A DNA stretch of 64,000 bases. It comes from Impatiens glandulifera. Lineage: Eukaryota > Streptophyta > Magnoliopsida > Ericales > Balsaminaceae. The position numbers and the translations under genes were made by a program. The notes beneath the pieces were generated by a model. That model was given only the letters and a program-made list of their open reading frames with translations, had not been told where the DNA came from and searched no databases. Positions 21,930-33,680 of this stretch are shown piece by piece; the first letter of the stretch is position 1, and each line of letters opens with the position of its first letter. Where the stretch lies: assembly GCF_907164915.1 (NCBI RefSeq), contig NC_061870.1:31285348-31349347 (forward strand). Reading direction: 5' to 3'.

Positions 21930-23508
21930 GAGATTGAGTCAAGTTGTTGGTACTGATCAGAATTTTTTTTAAAAAGAAAAGATTTGAATGGAAAGAGAGC
22001 TTAAACTGATTTTTGTAGCTGCTGCATTCTTCTTCTGTTTAAGTTGGACCAATAATCTTGGGAAATTTTGTCCGAGGTTAACGTTAGAGCTGTTTTTATT
22101 TATTTCAAGATTGGTGTTTTTGTTTGATTGTTATATACTACTTGAACTCAAATCTTTATGGTCTAAACTTTTATTTTCTTTATTCTCTATTAGGTTTATG
22201 AGGTTTGAACATCTTTCTTTGCTTATGTATACATAATTTTTTTTTATCTTTTAACTTAGTTTAAGTTTAACTTGTAAATGATCGAAATCTTACAAAGCTC
22301 TGGTTAGTTGAACATTGTGATCAATTCTCTGGTTATATAGATTTTTATAAATATTTTATTATTACTTAATCCTCTCTAAACTTAATTTTTTAATATTTAT
22401 TCAATCCTATATAACTGTGCTTTATATATAATCTAATTAATTTTAATTTTTTATAGTTATTGAATTGTTTTATTAATCTTAATAATAATAATAAAAGAAA
22501 TATTTAAAAAATAAGATATATAATATTTTTGTATTTTTGTTAGAAAGATTGAGTAAGGTAACAGATAAGAAGGGAAAAAAAATATTGAATTATGTTATAA
22601 TTATTTATGGAATTACAATCAAACAAGTCTGACTTTACAAAAAGACATTTTTCCTAAGAAACAAAAAAAAGAAAGAAAAAAAGAAAAAGACTGATGAGGA
22701 TTCAGATCATTAAATGAATCATTGCATTAACAGTTTTCAGTATTTTGAGCATTTAATATTTTAAATTCAAACGCTGCCCATCCAGTACTCATTGGTCCAT
22801 AGCTATTTTTTTATTTGAATAAATCTATATTTATTTAATAAATTTTGATTGGGGTTAGATTTTGAATTATTTTCTTTTTATAAATTATCTTTAAATTTAT
22901 ATTATGATTATTTTAAATAATCAATATTTTAGTATTTTAATAAATTAAATAGGATCAAATTATGTAAAAACATAGTTTAAAAAGTTATATCTAGCCCGAT
23001 CTAATTCTTCCAACTGAAATAGCAAAAGAGTAATGATTGAGAGCTGTAATTTTGTGTCTATGAAGTCGAGATAATATGATAGCACATAATTGACTTGAAA
23101 AATTGAAATTTTCTCTCTTATTAGATTTAAGTTTCATTACGGTTATCACATCACTTCTGACAACATTTATAACAACAAATTTCATTCTCTATCATTATTT
23201 TTCTTAATTTTTAAGGTTTACAAAATGAAGAACAATGGTATTATAATGTGATAATTTTTAAATGAGTATTGTATAAGTTATTATTTAGTTAAATTTATAA
23301 TTAATTAATTGTAAGAATGCATTTTCATTTTTTTACTTATTTTGATAATTTTATTTTGTAAGATATATATATAATTACCTAACCAAATATTTAATATATA
23401 GAATAACTTAAGTTTTGAAGTGAGGGTGATGAATCACAACCACCAATAATAAGCTCCAAACTGATTGACTAGAGAGCTAGAACTCCATCTCCATCTCCAT
23501 CATCATCA
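21930..23508. other. eIF3m 3' UTR, spacer and UGT-3 5' flank
   Basis: The likely eIF3m 3' UTR extends to about 22260. The rest is AT-rich. Short ORFs (21988-22236, minus 22991-23185) show no family signature. The last ~50 bp are the UGT-3 leader with 'ctccatctccatctccatca', resembling the other UGT leaders. Confidence 0.45.
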
Positions 23509-24942
23509 ATGGCTACTCCCATGGAATCCCTTGCTCTTGCTACAGATTCTGATGATGTAGTGTTCTTAATGGTGCCATTTCCAGCCCAAAGCCACCTCAA
23601 CCAGCTCCTCCGTCTTTCTCACCTCATCCGCTCCCGTGGCTTCCCCGTTCACTACGCCGCCACCGCCGTCCACTGCCGCCAGGCCAAACTCCGGCACGAG
23701 AACGACACTCTCCTCCTGAATACTTCCGGAATCACATTCCACGAATTACCCACACCCCCTTTTAACTCTCCTCCTCCTTCCGAACCATACTCCTTTGTCA
23801 AATTCCCTCAACATCTCTGGCCCTCTTTCGAAGCCTCCTTGAATCTGCGCCAACCTGTCGCTGCATTGCTACGGGAACTTTCCTCCTCCTCCTCGGTGGA
23901 TACAACTACAACTAGAACTAGAAGACTCGTGGTCATCCACGACTACATGATGAGTTACGTCGTCCAGGATGTTGCCTCTGTTCCGAATGCAGAGTCCTAT
24001 TCTTTCGATTGTGGCTCCACATTCTGCAACTTCTCTTTAACCTGCCAGTTCTCCGGGAAACCTTTCCCGGTGGCCCAGCTGGAGCCCGAGGCCATCCCGA
24101 CTCTAGACAATTGCACCATCCCAGAGTTCACAAAGCTTTTTGTTATTCAGACTCAATTTAATCATCTAAGTCATGGCAAACTATTCAACACATGTCGACC
24201 AATCGAGGTCCCTTACCTCGACCTTCTAGCCGACGCAGCCGTTGACAACAACAACAACAACAAGCAATGGGCGATTGCGCCGACACCATTGCTCCCAGCA
24301 GTTACAGCAAACCATCACCCAACCTTGGAATGGCTAGATAAACAACCACCAAGATCTGTGATATACGTATCATTTGGATCATTAACAACCATGAGCCAAC
24401 AACAGGTCAATGAGCTGGCTCTAGGGTTGGAAGAAAGTAAACAGAGGTTCCTATGGGTGTTGAGAGATGCCGACAGAGTAGACATATTCAACGCTGAATC
24501 CACAATCCTTCAGCTGCCGGAAGGGTTCGAGGAGCGGGTGAAAGGGTTGGGAAAGGTGACCAGAGATTGGGCTCCTCAGCTAGGGATTCTCCGGCACCCG
24601 TCGGTTGGGGGATTTATGAGCCACTGCGGCTGGAACTCATGCCTAGAGAGCCTTACCATGGGCGTGCCATTGGCTACATGGCCAATGCACTCCGACCAGC
24701 CGTATAACGCCTTACTCATCACCCACATACTCAAAGTTGGAGTTCCGGTCATAGGCTGGGGAGAACGCGATGAACTAGTGACCTCATCCGCCATTAAGAA
24801 AAGCATTGAAAGTTTGATGGCATCTAGTGATGAAGGACATGCGGTTAGAACAAGAGCTGAAGAACTGAGCAAAGTTATCAAGCAATCCGCAGAGGACAAC
24901 GACAATGAGTTGGATTCTTTCCTAGCTTACGCGGCCAGATGA
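23509..24942 (+). CDS. UGT-3: zeatin O-glucosyltransferase-like family-1 UGT
   Basis: An intronless 477-residue UGT of the 'LMVPFPAQ' type. The catalytic His is His29, preceded by Ser. The acceptor-side segment reads 'VIHDYMMSYVVQDVAS', where siblings have 'HDxLMNYVVQDAAS'. The PSPG box is residues 354-397, canonical, ending HSDQ. The interdomain linker carries an Asn run from AAC repeats (about 24245-24263), a site where every copy differs. The ATG at 23509 is followed by a second in frame at 23521; the first fits the leader (catcatcaatgg). It is separated from UGT-2 by three housekeeping genes, so the array was split or grew around them. The acceptor is unknown; cytokinin O-glucosylation is the family-based guess. 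Confidence 0.93.
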   Translation: MATPMESLALATDSDDVVFLMVPFPAQSHLNQLLRLSHLIRSRGFPVHYAATAVHCRQAKLRHENDTLLLNTSGITFHELPTPPFNSPPPSEPYSFVKFPQHLWPSFEASLNLRQPVAALLRELSSSSSVDTTTTRTRRLVVIHDYMMSYVVQDVASVPNAESYSFDCGSTFCNFSLTCQFSGKPFPVAQLEPEAIPTLDNCTIPEFTKLFVIQTQFNHLSHGKLFNTCRPIEVPYLDLLADAAVDNNNNNKQWAIAPTPLLPAVTANHHPTLEWLDKQPPRSVIYVSFGSLTTMSQQQVNELALGLEESKQRFLWVLRDADRVDIFNAESTILQLPEGFEERVKGLGKVTRDWAPQLGILRHPSVGGFMSHCGWNSCLESLTMGVPLATWPMHSDQPYNALLITHILKVGVPVIGWGERDELVTSSAIKKSIESLMASSDEGHAVRTRAEELSKVIKQSAEDNDNELDSFLAYAAR

Positions 24943-25629
24943 TGGATAATAATAATTAATAATCTTGGAAGTTTCTCCCCAAAACTTGATTAGATGTACC
25001 TTAACATGTCATTTATGATTATGTGAAGTTCATTGCAACAAATCTAAATTATTTTTAGATTGAACTTAAAAGACCTTTTTACACGCGTTCTTACCTCACC
25101 AAAATAGTTCAGGGGTAAGAGTCGATTTAAGAGATAAAAAATTACGAGTTCGATTCAATCTAGAAACATTTTAAATTTAAGCAGGGGTTATGACTGTTGG
25201 TGTGACAGTTGGTAATACTAGTTCTCCTTTAATTTAAAATATAAACTTTAGTTTTACAAAAATGAGAAATCATTGATATCATTATACATTCTTCTAGTAT
25301 CATATAGATATTATTCACAATCTTAAATCAGGAGCAGAAGGAAACAAGTTTACTCAAAACAATTAACATGTTTGAGATATTGTATTCAATTTGATTTTAG
25401 AATAAGGTTTATTTTGTGTTTATAAATGTTTTTTTTTAGTGATTAGACATTATTTAAATCACAAGTTTGTGGCTGTCTTTCAATAAATGAAAATTTTTGT
25501 ATTGTTTCCTATTGATAGATTAATTTTAGTACACAAATTAAATTTAAAAATTGATCTTATGCAACTCAAAGCTTTTCACATTGTAGAGTTTCCTTTGTGC
25601 ACATAACTATGTAAGTTTTATGAGTAATG
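24943..25629. other. Spacer after UGT-3 with a SINE-like insertion
   Basis: Contains the SINE-like unit at about 25085-25235 (separate entry). The remainder is AT-rich with no gene seen. Confidence 0.45.
25085..25235 (+). mobile_element. tRNA-derived SINE-like element
   Basis: A pol III A-box-like word 'tagttcaggggtaagag' (25105-25121) lies about 25 bp before a B-box-like 'cgagttcgattc' (25145-25156), the layout of the 5' tRNA-related part of plant SINEs. The T-loop-like word and spacing resemble a decayed tRNA, but there is no foldable cloverleaf. Boundaries are approximate; no target duplication recognised. Confidence 0.5.
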
Positions 25630-26766
25630 ATAGGGGAAGCTTAAAATTTGTAACGAATGTGCAGCGAATTGACGTAGAAAGCTGACTAGACATGATAACT
25701 CAACATTTCAAATTTTATTTATTTCTACATTAATAATTTCTCTCTCTTCTCTTTATTAATAATTTTTTTTTAATCTTTTCTTCAATCTTTATTAATAATT
25801 TATTTTTATAGTTAATTTATAAATATATATTTATATATTTTATTATTTAACTTATTTATTTATAAGAAATTTAGAATAATAATAATAGGGACAATAACAA
25901 ATTAAATAAAAAAATATATATTATATTTGATAAATTAAGATAATAAAAAATTAAATATAAAAATTCTTAATTTTTTAAAATTAATTATTTCTCCTCCCTC
26001 GCTGTATATAATTTATATATTTATTTGATTTTAAAATGAGTTATAATAAGGAAAATAAATAAATTAAATATATAAATATATAATTTTTAAAATTATATAT
26101 ATTCTTTTACTCAAACTCTTTAGTAATTGTTTTTCCTTTTTTTCTCTCCTTAATATTTTTAAATTTCATTTTCATGTGAATTATATTATAAATTAATTAA
26201 TTAACTCAAAATGTTATATATTCTCTCTCCTTATATTGTCATATTTAGTTAACTCTTATAAAAAAAATTATTTACAATTGAATATTAATATATCATAATT
26301 TGAGTTATATTTATTTTGAATATTAGTATGATTTGATTTAGTTTATCTTGACAAATTTTTATTTTCTATTATAACTTATTTTAAAAACTAATAAATTAAT
26401 TATTGATATATATATATAGAGAGGAGAGAAATAATTAATTAAAAAATTAAGAATTTTTATATTTAATTTTTTATTCTCTTAAATATATATTTATCAAATA
26501 TAATATATATTTGAAAATATATATTTTATTATTTTTTTATTTAATTTATTATTGTATCTATTATTATTTTAAATTTTATAAATAAGTTAAATAATAAAAT
26601 ATATAAATATATATTTACAAATTTACTATAAAATTAAATGATTAATAAAGAGAAAGAGAGAAATTATTAATAAACAAATAAATAAAATTTGAAATGTTGA
26701 GTCAAAATGTCTAGTCAGCCTTCCACATCAGTTCCCTGCCCACTGCAAATTTTTCGTTTTCCCTAT
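25630..26766. mobile_element. 1.1-kb foldback element with ~370-bp inverted arms
   Basis: The left arm (about 25630-26012) and right arm (about 26405-26766) are inverted copies. For example, left 'gctgactagacat' then 'ctcaacatttcaaattttat' matches the reverse complement of the right end. The ends read ATAGGGGAA on the left and ATAGGGAAAACG on the reverse complement of the right. The ~390-bp centre is AT-rich without an ORF. The class is uncertain: Mutator-like long-TIR or Foldback type. No clear target duplication. Confidence 0.75.
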
Positions 26767-28247
26767 ATTAAAAGTTTTATTTTGTGTTCTCATAATATTA
26801 TCTTTCAGAATTTTAGACAAGGTTTTAATTAAGCTATATTAAAGTTGTTTGTTCCATTTTTTTATATATATATATATATATATATATTTTCTAGCATATA
26901 ACTTTTAAAAAAAAAATAGTATATACAACAAAATCTATATATAGGTGTCCACTATACGAAATAAAACTTGGTATAGGGAGGTAGATGAAAAGAGTTTCAC
27001 TAGCTATTTGAATCTCAATTTAGTAATAAGCTTGTTCAAACTAGTTCATCAGTCTTCAAATCTCGACTCATTAAAAATTTCTTTCGAGTTAGTTCGTTAG
27101 TCTTCGAATCTCAGCTTAGTAAAAAGCTCATTCGAGCTAATTTTTTAGTATTAACAAGCCGATATCGTTTCAAAGTTTGGAATTTAAACGAGTCAAGTTA
27201 GAGCTTTTAGATATTATTGTGAACATGTTCGTTTAGGGTCTCGTTTGTGGTTCGCGAACATGTTGGTTTAAATGTTCATTTATGGGCTCGTGAACATGTT
27301 TGTTCAAATATTGATTTAAAACATCGTTTAATATTTATTAATATATTGTTGGGTAAACTTGAATATTAGAACTTTTTTGTAATAAGCAAACTTAATTTTA
27401 TATCTATTAAAATTTTATATTTATTAGCATTCGATATATGTTGGGCTTATTAAAAAGTGTAACTATTCACTTTAGAAAGTTTAAATATTTGCAATGAGAG
27501 TATCCTTTCAGTCCAATTCTATATTTATTAGAGTTTCGGAAAACCGAGTATTATATAAATTTCTATTATAATTTTAGACTATGATGCAATCTCTATTATA
27601 ATCTCATAATTGGTTTAAAATAAAATAGAATATTCTTTGGTTGAATTAGCTAAAAAAAAATTAAGGGAAAGACATTAGCTAATAGTAAAATATTATTATT
27701 TTTAAAATATTGGTATATGTTTTTTAAGGGGATATACATGATGTTAATTATTTTTTTTAAATTAGTTATTTATTATAAATATTATTTAAATATAAAACAA
27801 ATAAATACAGTTTGAGAGATAAAAATCTATTTAAAAAATACTATCATCTAAATAACTATAATAAAAAAAACTTTAATATATATATACTAATAATAATAAA
27901 AACATATCAAAGTTTATTTTTTATTTAAATTTTATCCAAAATTTAATATTTTTCACATTTCACTTTATTTATCTCATTATTTCTTTTATCCATAAAAGAG
28001 TAAGATACTATTTATTTAATATCTTTTAATTTATCTTTATATTTCATATATTTAAAAAATAATTTTGATCTTTTTATCTTATGCATTTAAAAATTAAAAT
28101 AATTAATAATTTTTTAAAAACAATTAAAATTAAATAATATTTTTATACAAAACTCAACTAAAACAAAAATTAAACAAACTTTCCCTCAAATAATTATACA
28201 TACAGATTCAACTAATAGTATGTTATTATATTTGATGCTTTATATAT
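26767..28247. other. Spacer with decayed dispersed repeats
   Basis: About 26990-27350 holds repeated phrases ('tcttcgaatctcagcttagt', 'gtgaacatgttcg', 'cgtgaacatgtttgttcaaa'), a decayed dispersed repeat of unknown class. An (AT)n tract lies near 26863-26887. The rest is AT-rich with no gene. Confidence 0.4.
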
Positions 28248-28448
28248 GAGAAATGATTAGGTGAGGGAATTTGGTGAGGGAATTTGGTGAGGGAATGATG
28301 TGGCATAATCTTATTCGCTGAAAAAATCAAATAATTTCTCTCTTTTCTTTCTTTCCTCCTACTTTTACATTTTCCAACCAATGAAGGTAATGCCACGTCA
28401 TTCCCTCACCAAATTCCCTCACTAAATTCCCTCACTCTATCACTCCTC
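28248..28448. mobile_element. 201-bp Mutator-like MITE with 9-bp target duplication
   Basis: Inverted ends of ~57 bp: GAGAAATGATTAGGTGAGGG on the left and GAGGAGTGATAGAGTGAGGG on the reverse complement of the right. Each end holds three tandem 'gtgagggaat' words and then 'gatgtggcat' or 'gacgtggcat'. Identical 9-bp flanks, TTTATATAT at 28239-28247 and 28449-28457, fit Mutator-type insertion, although the AT sequence makes chance identity easier. No coding capacity. Confidence 0.85.
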
Positions 28449-28983
28449 TTTATATATATATATAAAATATATGTGGGTGGGTTAGGCCCATCTAAGCCCA
28501 AGTATTCGTCGGTCCCTGTCTCTTGGTGACATCATAACCAAGTTTTATCCCGTGAAACACGTTAAATTGATGTTATTTTTTTTGTTTTCGTCGTCTTGTT
28601 TCTAACCTAAATTAATATTTAATAATTCAAAAAAATGTGAAACTCTTCATAAAAGAAGGGTTCTTTTAGGATGTAAACAATTTCTAAACGAGTCGTGAGT
28701 CCAATTAAATACATATGAGCCAAGTTTGAACTATAATATATATTAAATGAGCCGAATTCAAGCCCGAATATATGTTAAACAAGTCGAACTCGAGCCAATA
28801 ATTGTTTGGCGATCACGAATGACCCTATCCCGGTCACACCAAAAATCTAGAAGTTATAAAAGGAATTATTTTTAGATGTGTCTAAATAATCTTACTATGA
28901 ATTTGTTTATTCCTTAAGGTATGTGAGATGGTCCATATATCCTACAATATTGGCCCAGGGAGATGTGATGAGATTTTAGAAAG

Positions 28984-29053
<70 letters not shown>

Positions 29054-31212
29054 ACATTAATGTTCGTTAACAACAATTTGCTTTGAATTTTTGTAGAGTT
29101 TATTTTTGCATTTTTAAATGTTTGAATATTCATGGTTAATTTGTTTGCCTCAATAGTCTTTTTTTCCTAGCTAAGTAACATTGAAAATATATATATTGGT
29201 AGTTTTGTTTTAGAGCATGTAATAAAAATGAGAATGTTTGAATATTGTTACAATAATTGAAGTTATACCTACTAGCTTATTTGAAAAAAAAAAAAAAGGT
29301 TATTTTAGTTTTTATTTGATTGAATTATTATAATATTTTTTATATTTAAATTTATAATAATAAATAAATAATATTTTAGTATTTTTAATAAATTAAATAA
29401 ATAATTAAAAAAACTAAGATATAGCATAACTTTTAGTAATAAAAATCCAAAACATCTCACATGTGAGAGAGACTCCACCCAAGATGGGTTTTGTCTACAT
29501 CATTGTGGCTCATATTGTTATTGAGACTGAACAATTATAATTATAATGTATAAGAATTTAATAAATAAATAAAATTACTCATAAAAATTAATGGAGAAGA
29601 ATAAAACTCATATATATTCGAGTGTAAGTCTTTCCAATAAGCCATCAACAAAAGCTAGGGTCAAGGTAGAAGAGGAACAACTTTTGCTTATGCCACTTGT
29701 TTTGTTGTTCATGCATATGATGTTTAGGCATCTTACTTTATTATCAAATGCTATGTGAATAATATTTATTCTGAGCTAACACTAAAAATGTCCAGTCAAA
29801 AATCGACCATCAACCTTTACCTTTACGACTAAGATAGTAAAAAATTTACAAAAATTATCACCAACACAATTTAGAAATAACAATCTATACACCTGGACGA
29901 ATCAGGAGGGTGTGCTTAAATAAATAACGAGAAATTTTTGAACAAAATGAGTAAACAAATGTAAATTTTAATTTTTTTTAATAATTAAATAAACAAAATA
30001 GTGAATTCTATTGATTTTTTTTAAAAAAAAATTAAGGATTAATGTAATATGTTAATCGTAAAAAAAAAAAAAATCGAGTAGGCCTACATAATTCTGTCCT
30101 TGCCTATACATAATGATAATGATGATGGTAAGTATTATTCAAATTAAAAGTTTTATTGTGTCAAATTTGATCCGATTAAAAATTGTGCTTAAGAAGAAGA
30201 CGCAAAATTAATTTATTAAATCTAAGGAATAAATAGAGAAACGATAATTTAAAACACCAAGAAAAAAGAATATTTTTTTTAATAAAAAAAGAGAAGTTTT
30301 TATGAAAGAATAATTGGTACTCTATACGCAACAAATAAGTATTTTAAATCTAACTAAAAATTATTTTAGCTTCAATTATTTCCAGACAGTGGTGGGTTGG
30401 ATTTTGAATGATTTTACCATGGTGGGGATAAATGATGTGGGATTTTCATTCTTTTGATTGTTTTGTTTTTTTACTTTCTGAAATATTATTATTTTTAAAT
30501 GGAAATAACTTACTGTTATTATTATTATTATTATTATAAATACCAATATTTATTATCAATTTATTAATATAATTTTTAATAGATATTTTATTACTTTCTC
30601 TCTTAAGATCTTGTTTGATTTTAAGTTATTAGATTTATTTTTAAATAATTCTTTATTATATAACATTAAATATTCAAATCACACTATTTACTAATTAAAA
30701 TATTAAAATAATATATTTGTTTATTTATAAAAATTAAATTAAAATATTAAATAAAATATTAATAATTTAACCCCAATTTATATAATTCATATTTTAATCA
30801 AATAAAAATTTTAAATTCATTATTCAAATTTCCTACAAATAACCCAATATAAGATTCAAGCTCTAAACTTGTCTTATTTTATAAGAATTATTTTAAAAAA
30901 TTTAATCATTCCTTTTGAGTTATCTCTCATTCAATCAAATAAATTAATTTATTAATAAAAATACACTCTATTTCTTATATATATATATTTTAAAATATTA
31001 ATACTTTAAACTTTTATTATTTTATAAGAATTATTTTAAATAATTTTTAAATTTTAATCATTCTTTTTTAATTATCAAATTAATTAATTTATTAATAAAA
31101 ACACACTCTATTTCTTTTATTTATATATATATATATATTAAATATTAATACTTTTTCACTTAATAAGTCAACTTTTTATAACTCAAGTCAAATAAAATCT
31201 ATATATATATAT
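28449..31212. other. Long AT-rich spacer
   Basis: No gene supported. It holds a decayed dispersed repeat near 28680-28830 ('gagccgaattcaagcccgaa'), the (AT)n tract at 28986-29049, poly-A runs and an (ATT)n patch near 30511-30536. The minus-strand ORF at 28942-29133 is mostly translated (AT)n. Confidence 0.5.
28986..29049. repeat. (AT)n microsatellite
   Basis: About 32 uninterrupted AT dinucleotides. Confidence 0.97.
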
Positions 31213-31440
31213 AATGATGCTTAATTTTAATTTGGATATATATGTGAGAGTAAATTGATACTTGGGTTTGATTCTAGGTTGACCCGTCCATAAATTTAAA
31301 ACGGTTAAAAATAAAATTAAAAATACTATAGATATGTTTCGAACTCGCAACCTAACAAAACAAGTACAACTCTTTAACCAACTAGGCTAATAACACATTC
31401 TATTTTAAATTCAACACCAAATTTGATGAACGCGGTACAT
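31213..31440 (-). mobile_element. SINE-like element, copy A
   Basis: On the minus strand it begins near an A-box-like TAGCCTAGTTGGTTAAAGAG (complement of about 31370-31389). About 22 bp later comes a B-box-like GCGAGTTCGAAAC (complement of 31335-31347), followed by a ~120-bp body ending 'aattaagcatcat'. Copies B (31470-31735) and C (63231-63394) share this layout, which is that of tRNA-derived SINEs. Confidence 0.6.
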
Positions 31441-31469
31441 TTTTAACTAACTAATCTGTCTATATGTAG

Positions 31470-31735
31470 TGATGCTTAATTTTGAAAGTGTCCGGATTAT
31501 CGGGTCAAGAGCTGTGGTTAATTTGGATATATATATATGTGAGAATAAATTGATACTTGGTTGAATTCTGGGTTGATCCGCCCATAAACCTAAAATGGTT
31601 AAAAAAAAATTAAAAATGTTACAGGTATGTTGCGAACTCGCAACCTAACAAAACAAATATAACTTTTTAACCAACTAAGCTAATAACACTTTATATTTTA
31701 AATTCAATACAAAATTTGATAAACAAGAGACGTTG
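31470..31735 (-). mobile_element. SINE-like element, copy B
   Basis: Directly follows copy A in the same orientation, with the same A-box (complement of about 31663-31682) and B-box (complement of about 31630-31641). Its 3' body is slightly longer and includes 'gtccggattatcgggtcaag', which copy A lacks but copy C keeps. Confidence 0.6.
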
Positions 31736-31740
31736 TAAGA

Positions 31741-32252
31741 ATATACTTTTATGTATGCATCGCACGAAAATCTTCTTAGTTATATATTATACTTTGGTAA
31801 GTTTTATTTGAATTAAATTTGTTATTCGACCTCCTCACTAAATAAAACTATTTACCTTCTAATAAATAAATAAATATAGTCCCACATCACATTGTACACA
31901 TTAATTATTTATATTATTATATATATATATTTTTTTTTTGATAAAGATAGCCGATTTGAAAAGCAATAATATGTGGTGAAAGGCAAAACACGTTTTTGTG
32001 CAGTTAAAAAGCTTGTTTGATTTTGTTTTTATAATTATTTTAAAATATTCGATTTTTTAATCTATAAAAATATATTGATTTTACTATTTTATAAAATTTA
32101 AACGAAATAATATATATTTTTTTCTTTTTACTGTGTAAATAACCCTAGCTCAATCAATTATATATATACACATGAAAGCATACATTCATTTATATAACTT
32201 ACTTAGGCAGATTGAGGAGATAAAAGAAGTCGAATTCATCATCTATCCATCA
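31741..32252 (+). promoter_or_regulatory. 5' flank of UGT-4
   Basis: AT-rich. The final ~50 bp ('agattgaggagataaaagaa' ... 'ccatcaatgg') match the leader of UGT-5 ('agattgaggagatagagaat'), showing a shared promoter-proximal segment. No defined TATA box. Confidence 0.4.
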
Positions 32253-33680
32253 ATGGATAGTAGCTTCCCAAATATTAATGTAGTGTTCTTAATAGTGCCA
32301 TTTCCATTGCAAAGCCACCTAAACCAGCTCCTTCGTCTCTCAAACCTCATAAGCTCCCGTGGCTTCCCCGTTCACTATGCTGCCTCAGTTGTCCACTGTC
32401 GTCAGGCCAAGCTCCGGCATGAGTACACCCAGGTGAATACTTCCAAAATCATATTTCACGAATTGGTGATACCCCCTTTTCTATCCCCTGACCCCTCTTC
32501 CACGGCCAAGTTCCCCCAACATCTTTGGCCGGCGACTCAAGCCTCCATGAACTTGCGCGAACCTGTGGCTGCGTTGCTAAGTCAACTTACTAAGGAGTTG
32601 GCAGTAGTTGATACAACTAGAACTAGAAGTAGAAGACTGGTCATCATCCACGACCCCCTATTGGCTTACGTGGTCCAGGATGCTGCTTCTCTTCCAAATG
32701 TCGAGTCTTATTCTTTCAATTGTGGCTCCGCCTTCTGCAGCTTCTGTTTTACCTGCCAATTCTCTGGAAAACCTTTCCCACTTGAACTGAAACCGGATGC
32801 CATCCCAACTATGGACAATTGTATCTCCCCAGAGATCGTCAAGTTTTTTGGCCTTCAGAGTCAATTTGATCATCTGGGACATGGCAAATTATTCAACACC
32901 TGTCGAGAAATTGAGGGTCCTTACCTCGACCTTCTAGCCCAAACAACAACACATGCCGAAGAAGAAGAAGACGTTCACAAGAAGAAGAAGAAGAAGCAAT
33001 GGGCCATTTCGCCGTTGTTTCCAATTATAGCTAACGACGACGAAGACAAAGCTCACCCAACCTTGGAATGGCTGGATAAACAACCACCAAAATCTGTTAT
33101 ATACGTATCATTTGGATCAATAACAACCATGAGCCATGAACAGATCAATGAGCTGGCTCTAGGATTGGAAGAAAGTAAACAGAGGTTCCTATGGGTGTTG
33201 AGAGATGCAGACAGAGGAGACATATTCAACGGTGAAACCAGAATCCTTCCGCTCCCGATAGGGTTCGAGGAGCGGGTGAAAGGGGTGGGGAAAGTGACGA
33301 GAGATTGGGTTCCTCAGCTCGGGATTCTCCGGCACCCATCGGTTGGCGGGTTTTTGTGCCACTGCGGCTGGAATTCATGCCTAGAGAGCCTTACCATGGG
33401 CGTGCCCTTGGCTACATGGCCAATGCACTCTGACCAGCCGCATAACGCGTTACTCATTACCCATATACTCAAAGTCGGAATTCCGGTCATAGGTTGGGGA
33501 GAACGCGATCAACTAGTGACCTCGTCCGTCATTAAGAAAAGCGTGGAAGGTTTGATGGCATCGAGTGAAGGACATGAGGTTAGAACAAGAGCGGAAGAAT
33601 TGGGGAAAGTTATCAGGCAGCAGTCAGTCCAAGGCGATTTTCCGGAATTGAATTCTTTCTTAGCTTACGCTGCTAGATGA
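32253..33680 (+). CDS. UGT-4: zeatin O-glucosyltransferase-like family-1 UGT
   Basis: An intronless UGT of 475 residues, 'LIVPFPLQ' type like UGT-2. The catalytic His is His22 after Ser. The acceptor-side segment is 'IIHDPLLAYVVQDAAS'. The PSPG box is residues 352-395 and is the most divergent of the array: Val replaces Ala at box position 2 and 'FLCHCGW' replaces 'FMSHCGW'; the key His, Trp, Asn, Glu, Asp and Gln remain. The linker has an acidic run and then six Lys from AAG repeats (32980-32997). An in-frame ATG at 32172 would add 27 codons of leader; I prefer 32253 (MDSSFPN) by alignment with siblings. The distinct PSPG and linker make this copy the best candidate for changed donor use or specificity. 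Confidence 0.92.
   Translation: MDSSFPNINVVFLIVPFPLQSHLNQLLRLSNLISSRGFPVHYAASVVHCRQAKLRHEYTQVNTSKIIFHELVIPPFLSPDPSSTAKFPQHLWPATQASMNLREPVAALLSQLTKELAVVDTTRTRSRRLVIIHDPLLAYVVQDAASLPNVESYSFNCGSAFCSFCFTCQFSGKPFPLELKPDAIPTMDNCISPEIVKFFGLQSQFDHLGHGKLFNTCREIEGPYLDLLAQTTTHAEEEEDVHKKKKKKQWAISPLFPIIANDDEDKAHPTLEWLDKQPPKSVIYVSFGSITTMSHEQINELALGLEESKQRFLWVLRDADRGDIFNGETRILPLPIGFEERVKGVGKVTRDWVPQLGILRHPSVGGFLCHCGWNSCLESLTMGVPLATWPMHSDQPHNALLITHILKVGIPVIGWGERDQLVTSSVIKKSVEGLMASSEGHEVRTRAEELGKVIRQQSVQGDFPELNSFLAYAAR

Noticed and set aside
28942..29133. Minus-strand ORF with a long Ile-Tyr repeat
   Set aside because: It is the translation of the (AT)n microsatellite.
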